Assembly (NCBI GenBank): GCA_015660965.1 | Contig: JACTVG010000004.1 | Span: 124,001 to 188,000, forward strand | Length of the DNA: 64,000 nucleotides | Direction: 5' to 3' | Origin: Methanoregulaceae archaeon | GTDB lineage: Archaea; Halobacteriota; Methanomicrobia; Methanomicrobiales; Methanospirillaceae | Shown: piece by piece, positions 58,406-64,000 of the stretch | How positions within the stretch are numbered: the stretch's first letter is position 1 | Layout of the letters: each line of letters starts with the position of its first letter | Translations under genes and position numbers: made by a program | The notes under the pieces: generated by a model | The model's input: the letters and a program-made list of their open reading frames with translations, nothing else | Database searches by the model: none | Told to the model about the DNA's origin: nothing

Positions 58406-59008
58406 ATGCCAGTCCAGTGGATTCCCGGCGGGCCCATATTTGCAAACTCATATATTATCGGAAATGTGCTAGTAGACGCAGGTGTGCTTCCTATGGCAAT
58501 CGAACCGTATAAAAATGAAATTTCAACAGTAATTCTAACCCATTGTCATTTTGATCATACAGCACGAATCAAAGAGATTGCCCACATGTGCAAAGCAAAG
58601 GTTGCAATCCACAAAAACGATGCGGCTGGGCTTATTGATGACACAAGGAGTCTATCGTTTCATTTCGGTTCGCGTTCCCCCGCATTTGTTCCCCAATTTT
58701 TTGTAACTGATGGAGATTCAATTGGAGATCTCCAAATCTTGCATACACCGGGTCATACACCTGGAAGTATCTGTCTCTTTTTTGAGTCAGAACAAGCACT
58801 GATTAGTGGTGACACTGTTTTTACTGATGGGGGGTTTGGCCGTTATGATTTTCCCGGGGGGAGTAAAGCAGAATTATCCTCTTCAATCGACCGACTCTCC
58901 GGTCTCAATATTAAGGGGCTCTATCCGGGTCATGGAGTTCCTGTTGTAAATGGCGGAAGCGGACATGTTGATGCCGCTCAAAAACTATTAAAGAGCTGTT
59001 ATGGTTAA
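58406..59008 (+). CDS. Metallo-beta-lactamase fold hydrolase (glyoxalase II-like)
   Basis: The 200-residue protein has HCHFDHTA (HxHxDH, about 48-55), a downstream His in HTPGHTPGS and GDTVFTDG, ending PGHG, which together bind two metals. The family hydrolyses thioesters such as S-lactoylglutathione; in methanogens the acceptor thiol is unknown. The ATG at 58406 overlaps an ATG on the opposite strand (GCATGC). The stop overlaps the DUF123 gene by eight bases. Confidence 0.9.
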   Translation: MPVQWIPGGPIFANSYIIGNVLVDAGVLPMAIEPYKNEISTVILTHCHFDHTARIKEIAHMCKAKVAIHKNDAAGLIDDTRSLSFHFGSRSPAFVPQFFVTDGDSIGDLQILHTPGHTPGSICLFFESEQALISGDTVFTDGGFGRYDFPGGSKAELSSSIDRLSGLNIKGLYPGHGVPVVNGGSGHVDAAQKLLKSCYG

Positions 59009-59450
59009 GGGAATATATTGCCTTCTTCTTCAAAATACAGCATGTACTATTATCGTCGGTGCACTGGGACCCGTTACCTTCACTCCTGGTTTTCATGTAT
59101 ATGTTGGATCCGCTCAGGGAAGCGGAGGGCTAAAACGAGTGATTCGTCACATCAACCTTAACAGAAACTACAATCGTAATCCAAGATGGCACATCGATTA
59201 CCTTCTCACCAATGAAAATTTTGTTCTCTGTACTGTTGTGTGTGCACAAACTGATGAAAAAATTGAATGCTTGCTCGCAAAAAAATTAAATGGAACTCCA
59301 GTCCCCTTTTTTGGATGCAGTGATTGTACCTGTAATTCACATCTTTTATATTATCCCGATAAACCGTTAGATCAAATTAGTCAAGTATTTTACATGATGG
59401 GGTTGATACCGAACATCAAAACAATCATTTACCCTTATTGTGGAGTTTAA
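59001..59450 (+). CDS. DUF123 (GIY-YIG-like Uri superfamily) nuclease
   Basis: The 149-residue protein has YVGSAQGSGGLKRVIRH (about 34-50) and PRWHIDYLL, the DUF123 signature, a circular variant of the GIY-YIG nuclease fold. A CSDCTCNSHL segment at about 112-121 could bind zinc. It overlaps the metallo-beta-lactamase gene by eight bases and precedes an ISF gene by three bases. Its substrate is unknown; UriA-type proteins act on nucleic acids. Confidence 0.87.
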   Translation: MVKGIYCLLLQNTACTIIVGALGPVTFTPGFHVYVGSAQGSGGLKRVIRHINLNRNYNRNPRWHIDYLLTNENFVLCTVVCAQTDEKIECLLAKKLNGTPVPFFGCSDCTCNSHLLYYPDKPLDQISQVFYMMGLIPNIKTIIYPYCGV

Positions 59451-59453
59451 CAT

Positions 59454-60008
59454 ATGAAGGTGCTTGGGCTATCTGGGAGCATGCGTAAGGAGGGCAATAC
59501 ATCACAACTAATCAAGGTTGTTCTGGAACGATGTGAATCGGCAGGAGTTAAAACTGAATTTATTTCTCTTGCCGGGAAGAAGATCAATCCCTGTTTAGGA
59601 TGTGAAAAGTGCAAGGAGCTCAAGTGGTGTATAATCGAGAATGACGATTGGAGCGACGTGATAATGAAAGTGCTTGATTGCGATGTGCTCGTTATCGGTT
59701 CGCCAACTTATTATTACGATGTTGGGGGTCACATCAAGAATTTTATTGATCGTACTTATTCTCTGTATCATGACAGAAAACTTGCAGGACGTAAAGGTGT
59801 TGCGATCGCTGTTCATGCATCAAGTGGTGCAAGCCGAACAATTCAGACCTTGGAAGGATTTCTAAGCACGCACGAATTTTCATCGCTTGGTTGGGTTAAA
59901 GGCAAAGGATACAAGGAAGGGGATGTACTCAAAGATGTTGAAGCAATGAATAAAGCCAAGAAAATCGGAGATAAGATCGTTCGCCTTCTTATGCCTAACC
60001 ATGATTAA
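59454..60008 (+). CDS. Iron-sulfur flavoprotein (ISF family)
   Basis: The 184-residue protein has FMN loop GSMRKEGNT (about 8-16) and complete cluster motif CLGCEKCKELKWC, then IIENDDW and GSPTYYYD. It is the fifth ISF-type protein in the window and keeps all four cysteines. It follows the DUF123 gene after three bases, so the two are transcribed together, probably with the metallo-beta-lactamase gene. Confidence 0.9.
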   Translation: MKVLGLSGSMRKEGNTSQLIKVVLERCESAGVKTEFISLAGKKINPCLGCEKCKELKWCIIENDDWSDVIMKVLDCDVLVIGSPTYYYDVGGHIKNFIDRTYSLYHDRKLAGRKGVAIAVHASSGASRTIQTLEGFLSTHEFSSLGWVKGKGYKEGDVLKDVEAMNKAKKIGDKIVRLLMPNHD

Positions 60009-60054
60009 AATTTTCGAAATTTTCTATTAAAAAATTTAAACTTCTTTTTTGATA

Positions 60055-61149
60055 TTATCGATTAGGGAATAACTCATAAAGAGTGGTTCTTCTGACAAGT
60101 TTCCTACCAATATCTTCTACCATCCTCTGCATTTCTTTAGGATCTAAATAATCCGTATTGACAGCCCCGGCACCTTTTGAAATACTTTCTTCAAACATGG
60201 TACCACCTAAATCATTACCCCCAGCAAGTAACCCAAGCTGAGCCATTTTTACACCTTCCTTTACCCACGAAACCTGTATATTTTTAAAATTGTCTAAAAA
60301 TAAACGCGCAATTGCCACCATGAGGAGATCCTCTCTCCCAGTTGCCCCGGCACGTGCAAGACCTTTTTTATATAGCGGAGTATTCATGTGGATAAACGAA
60401 AGCGGCACGAATTCTGTAAAACCATTCGTCTCGTCCTGTATATCGCGTAGTATTGAAAGGTGTTTTACACGATCGAGTTCGGTTTCGCAATGACCATACA
60501 TAATTGTGGCAGTTGTCGGAATTTTTAATTGATGGGCTTCCTTAATTATACGTACCCAATCATCAGTACTAATTTTTTGCATACAGATTTTTTTTCGCAC
60601 ATCATCAACAAGAATTTCTGCCGCCGTTCCGCACATAGATCCTAGACCGGCAGTTTTCATTGCCATAAGTACTTCCTTAGTGGAAATCCCGCTCTTTTTT
60701 GCTGCATATGCAACTTCCATTGGGTTACTAGCATGAATATGAACATTCGGCGCTGCTTCTCGAATCCATTGGTAGACATCAATGTAAGATTGGATTGTAA
60801 AATCAGGATGAAGCCCACTGACAGTACATATCTCTGTTACTTTGCGTGAAGCTGCTAATGCAGCCCTCTTTTGAATCTCGGATTTGTCATAAAAATAAAC
60901 ACCATCGTCTCCCTTTTTTTTTGAGAAACCACAAAACCCACATGCATTGACACATAGATTTGTAACGTTGATATTTTGATTCCGGACATAGGTGACTGCA
61001 TCACCGACCATTGATTGCCTAACAAAATCAGCCGTTAAAGCAATATCCCAGACACTTTTACCACGAGCTTGGAATAATTCCAGAGCATTCTTTTCAGTCA
61101 ATCGGTGATTCTCACGAACACTTTTCAATATGCGATCAATTTGAGACAT
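60055..61149 (-). CDS. cofH: FO synthase subunit 2 (CofH), radical SAM
   Basis: CofH joins 5-amino-6-ribitylaminouracil to a tyrosine-derived radical in the synthesis of FO, the deazaflavin core of F420. The protein has the radical-SAM CVNACGFCGF (CxxxCxxC, about residues 67-76), then GLHPDF and GGNDLGGTMFEESIS. From the ATG at 61149 it has 364 residues. CofG, the partner, is not in the window. RibC and RibH handle the same ribitylaminouracil. Confidence 0.95.
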   Translation of the reverse strand: MSQIDRILKSVRENHRLTEKNALELFQARGKSVWDIALTADFVRQSMVGDAVTYVRNQNINVTNLCVNACGFCGFSKKKGDDGVYFYDKSEIQKRAALAASRKVTEICTVSGLHPDFTIQSYIDVYQWIREAAPNVHIHASNPMEVAYAAKKSGISTKEVLMAMKTAGLGSMCGTAAEILVDDVRKKICMQKISTDDWVRIIKEAHQLKIPTTATIMYGHCETELDRVKHLSILRDIQDETNGFTEFVPLSFIHMNTPLYKKGLARAGATGREDLLMVAIARLFLDNFKNIQVSWVKEGVKMAQLGLLAGGNDLGGTMFEESISKGAGAVNTDYLDPKEMQRMVEDIGRKLVRRTTLYELFPNR

Positions 61150-61414
61150 CGCTTCAATAGGATTACACAATCGTGCAATTAATGTTAGCTATCATGTCCT
61201 TTATTGTCTTGATGAAGCAGAATTTTTTTTATCAGTAATTTGTGTTTTAATTGATTTGTTCGCAAAAATGTGTCGTATTAGATCGAGCAGAATCAAAAAT
61301 ATCGTATTTTAATGTGCATTCTTTTTTGAGATGCGTTTTTTCTTTAGTGACTTGATGGAGTATGTAATACCATTTTATTAACTTTTGATTTTTAAAAGAG
61401 AGGTAAGACATTTT

Positions 61415-61714
61415 ATGGAGCGAATGAAAGTTAAGTTACCAAAAAAAGAAGCGGATGGATATATTATTCCTCTCGGTCCAGCAAATTTAGTTGCCGTCAT
61501 TACCGATGTTGGATTGGTGGGGTGTGGAGTATTTGATGTTGCTGCACTTGACTCTTTCAGTTATCCTGCTGCACGCGTGAGACCATCGGTCGGTCCAGCA
61601 ATTGTTGATATTGATGGCCTTTTTAAAGGAATTGTTAAAGAGGCAAACCGCGCAGCAATGGGTCGGGGTATACGAACGGGAATGACGGGGCAAAAGGCTC
61701 TTGAGCTTCTCTGA
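61415..61714 (+). CDS. DUF1805 family protein
   Basis: The 99-residue protein has the DUF1805 pattern: GLVGCGVFDVAALDSFSYPA (about 31-50) and ARVRPSVG. The function of the family is not known; it occurs in methanogens and in Bacillus (YunC). GAGGT lies about ten bases before the ATG at 61415. It is a single gene; the 265 bases upstream have no gene. Confidence 0.82.
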   Translation: MERMKVKLPKKEADGYIIPLGPANLVAVITDVGLVGCGVFDVAALDSFSYPAARVRPSVGPAIVDIDGLFKGIVKEANRAAMGRGIRTGMTGQKALELL

Positions 61715-61781
61715 TGCTTTTGGAAATTTTAAACACTTTTTTTGAAAATAATAGTTCGAAGAAAACTTTTGTTTTATCGAA

Positions 61782-62489
61782 TTATCGATTCTTTTTACCA
61801 ATTTTTTTGGAGGGAGATTTTGTCTCTTTTTCGTTCGAACGCATGTAAAGCTCATGAAGTGCGATGAGAACAAAAATAATAATCGTTACTTCGACGATAT
61901 GGAGCGGTAGGTACCCGACAAGCGGGATAGCAAAGAGGGCTTTTCCGACCACCCACTCTTCTTTTACCGGTTCTATGCGTCCGATACCCTGGATACTGGA
62001 AAACTGATCAGGATAGGGATTGTTGTCCCCCCACGTGATATAGCCGCTGTGGGGCGGTGTATAATTTACCCGGAATGTAACCCCCTTGATTTCGGTCACA
62101 GGGTCTGTGGTCACATATTGTATAGCTCGATGAATGATGGGGTGAACGGATGTCATACCATTGGGTTTGTAAATGATGACATCCCCATAATTCCCGTACC
62201 GGATCACGCCGGATCTGTTGCCCTCGGCCCAGGTCTGGAACTCCCCGTACCTGTCCTTCTGGACAACGACGACAAGGTCTCCCACATTCATATGTGGCAC
62301 CATGCTTTGTGATTCAATAGTAACGACAGCTGGCCATGTACCACAGATTAGATAGAGGAAAAGCGCAATGCCTCCAACTACAACCACAAGCCACAAAATA
62401 TCTCGTGCGAGTGATACGGCCCAGTGTTCGCTTTTCTGAAATCTTTCGATAAGTGATCTAATTGAGCGATCTTCTTTTCCTTCTACCAT
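61782..62489 (-). CDS. Signal peptidase I (archaeal Sec11 type)
   Basis: The 235-residue membrane protein has a first span (about 24-46), the catalytic Ser in SQSMVPHMNVGDLVVV (about 58-73), His in HPIIHRAIQYV (Sec11-type Ser-His) and GDNNPYPDQ (Asp). A final span near 205-225 and a charged tail follow. It removes signal peptides from secreted proteins. The core, 62041-62340, is GC-rich (about 48-62% per sampled line). It is divergent from the DP1 gene. Confidence 0.9.
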   Translation of the reverse strand: MVEGKEDRSIRSLIERFQKSEHWAVSLARDILWLVVVVGGIALFLYLICGTWPAVVTIESQSMVPHMNVGDLVVVVQKDRYGEFQTWAEGNRSGVIRYGNYGDVIIYKPNGMTSVHPIIHRAIQYVTTDPVTEIKGVTFRVNYTPPHSGYITWGDNNPYPDQFSSIQGIGRIEPVKEEWVVGKALFAIPLVGYLPLHIVEVTIIIFVLIALHELYMRSNEKETKSPSKKIGKKNR

Positions 62490-62595
62490 TATCCTGCTTT
62501 TTGTTGGATGTTTCTGTTAATATATCGCACCATTCTATTCAAGATGAATACGAACAGTGCGATGATATATCCATCTTCGCAGCCATATGTAATTT

Positions 62596-64000
62596 ATGCT
62601 CGATGCGCAACAGATAGCGCTTCGCTTTCTCCGAACAAAGTTGCAAATCCACCCTGATGTTATGAGATACCTTCAGGAGCAGGATAATCCGGACCTAATC
62701 GAGCAGATAATATCGCAATTGCCCCCTAATACCGTTGTTGTTACGTTAAAACATATCCCTGGTTTGAATATCCTACGAGATGGTACGAGGTTTTGGACTG
62801 ATCCATCCGTTGAAGTTATAAGTGGGAGGGCGGGGACTTCGGGAGCTATTAACGGAACTGCTGATTTTCTTCACTACTTCAGGGACAGATATAACCGTCT
62901 TGGAAGTATGATACGAAACCGGTGTGGAGCAATGCCGATAGTTGGTCTCAGCCGTTCTTCCCGCTATCGTCAAGAAGAGTGCACAATTATCGGTATGGTA
63001 ACCGAAGTGAAAAGTACTAAAAATGGTCACCGAATTGCAGAGCTCGAGGATCCAACTGGTACAATTGCTATCCTTTTTCGTAAAGATCGTCCGGTCTTTC
63101 CTGATGCTGAACGTCTCATTCACGATGAAGTCATTGGAGTTAAAGGAAAACTCTCTCAAGACGGCAAACTTTTTTTTGCAGAACAGTTGTTTCGTCCAGA
63201 TATTCGAATTGACAATAAACCATTTAAGAGCGATCATTTTGGCAAGGCAGTCTTTATTTCCGATATACATGTGGGGAGCAATACCTTTTTAGAGAAACAA
63301 TGGAATCGATTTGCAGATTGGCTCCATGATAATCCGATACAATATTTACTCGTCGCTGGAGATCTTGTGGATGGCGTAGGTGTTTATCCAGGTCAAGAGA
63401 ACGAGCTCATGATTAAGAATATTTATGAACAATACGACAGATTAGGAGAAATGCTTCGTGACCTTCCATCTCGCACACAAATTGTCCTATCTCCAGGTAA
63501 CCACGATGTGGTACGAGGTGCTGAGCCCCAGCCTATAATCCCTGAACAATTTACTAAAAAATTTCCAAACAATTGTATTCTTGTTGAAAACCCAGCGCTG
63601 CTAAATTTGCAGGGAGTTCGTGTATTAATGTATCACGGGAGGTCAATTGATGATATGATTGGATTGATACCTGGCGCCAGCTATGAAAAAAGTGGTCAGA
63701 TGATGGAAGAAATGCTCCAACGCCGTCATCTTGCTCCAGCATATGGACGTAAAACGCCTATTGCAGCTGGACAACAAGATCGATTAATCATCGACCCCGT
63801 TCCTGAGATACTTCATACGGGTCATGTTCACATTAAAGGTCTCACAACATACCGGGGGGTTCTCGGTATTAATGCCGGCACATGGCAATCGCAGACCTCA
63901 TTCCAAAAGCAGATGAATGTCAACCCAACACCTGCAGAAGCGGTGGTTGTAGACCTGAGGACGCTTGTCCCAGAGGTGGTTGACTTCAATATCAGGAACC
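62596..64000 (+). CDS. polB: DNA polymerase D small subunit (DP1), 3' end cut by the window edge
   Basis: PolD is the main replicative polymerase of euryarchaea; DP1 is its proofreading 3'-5' exonuclease. The frame is open from the ATG at 62596 to the end (468 codons), so only the last residues are missing. An OB-fold-like region comes first (about 130-205), then the phosphoesterase domain with ISDIHVGSN, AGDLVDG, SPGNHD, YHGRSIDD and HTGHVHI, all five metal motifs intact. It runs through to the right edge. Confidence 0.94.
   Translation, partial: MLDAQQIALRFLRTKLQIHPDVMRYLQEQDNPDLIEQIISQLPPNTVVVTLKHIPGLNILRDGTRFWTDPSVEVISGRAGTSGAINGTADFLHYFRDRYNRLGSMIRNRCGAMPIVGLSRSSRYRQEECTIIGMVTEVKSTKNGHRIAELEDPTGTIAILFRKDRPVFPDAERLIHDEVIGVKGKLSQDGKLFFAEQLFRPDIRIDNKPFKSDHFGKAVFISDIHVGSNTFLEKQWNRFADWLHDNPIQYLLVAGDLVDGVGVYPGQENELMIKNIYEQYDRLGEMLRDLPSRTQIVLSPGNHDVVRGAEPQPIIPEQFTKKFPNNCILVENPALLNLQGVRVLMYHGRSIDDMIGLIPGASYEKSGQMMEEMLQRRHLAPAYGRKTPIAAGQQDRLIIDPVPEILHTGHVHIKGLTTYRGVLGINAGTWQSQTSFQKQMNVNPTPAEAVVVDLRTLVPEVVDFNIRN

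Noticed and set aside
58371-58600. TPP riboswitch ahead of thiC
   Set aside because: The metallo-beta-lactamase coding sequence begins 25 bases away and no THI-box-like pattern is seen.
62773-63270. Minus-strand reading frame of 165 codons
   Set aside because: It lies opposite the DP1 coding sequence, which has all five phosphoesterase motifs; the minus product has no recognisable features.

Overview
The window is a gene-dense stretch of a methanogenic archaeon chromosome, most likely from the order Methanomicrobiales. The archaeal signs are a thermosome, LonB, Sm-like protein, L37e, Nob1, archaeal SepF, the small subunit of DNA polymerase D, an archaeal-type riboflavin synthase and an initiator tRNA with an A1-U72 pair. 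The methanogen signs are CofH (coenzyme F420 synthesis), thiol:fumarate reductase TfrAB and five iron-sulfur flavoproteins (ISF). Short TATA-box promoters with little or no leader are common. The genus is not resolved; hand-counted lines give roughly 40-45% G+C for ordinary genes. I found no CRISPR array, rRNA operon, transposase or prophage.

Layout. 1-1670: an AT-rich accessory segment with the tail of a membrane protein and a lone proteasome-like Ntn hydrolase, flanked by two diverged copies of a 71-base hairpin repeat. 1670-7078: archaellum-type motor genes arlI and arlJ, facing away from two overlapping KaiC/RecA-like ATPases, one of which has a broken P-loop. 7175-12209: a BofA-like protein, the TldD/PmbA protease pair and LonB. 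12390-16382: PRPP synthase, Nob1, the PRPP-binding regulator GfcR, thermosome and tRNA-Ser. 16498-23904: cation efflux, cupredoxin lipoprotein, ISF, ferritin-like/VIT1 fusion, Lhr-type helicase, an AT-rich PLD/zinc-ribbon gene and thioredoxin. 24016-30093: initiator tRNA, purF, L37e, Lsm, PUA protein, sepF, a ZPR1 protein, purM and aspartate kinase.

30155-40039 is the redox heart of the window: TfrAB, a glutaredoxin-thioredoxin reductase fusion, rubrerythrin, a zinc-ribbon protein, desulforedoxin, a carboxymuconolactone decarboxylase-like protein without cysteines, peroxiredoxin and three ISFs. Together they can reduce peroxide and oxygen species and pass on thiol or flavin electrons. 40054-46882 has a site-2 protease, chorismate mutase, a Trx-CcdA fusion, the arginine operon argC-CBS-argJ-argB and an ADP-ribosylglycohydrolase. 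47011-49564 has a markedly GC-rich acetate uptake and activation pair, acs-satP. 49865-61149 has a NAD-kinase-like protein, TrpB2, a methyltransferase, the operon aminotransferase-ribC-ribH-aminotransferase, purE, thiC, a metallo-beta-lactamase protein, a DUF123 nuclease, a fifth ISF and cofH. 61415-64000 has a DUF1805 protein, signal peptidase and the DP1 gene, which runs off the right edge.

Most genes are ordinary metabolism, translation or repair. The least explained parts are the repeat-flanked Ntn hydrolase, the KaiC-like pair beside arlIJ, and the redox proteins that have lost metal- or thiol-binding cysteines.
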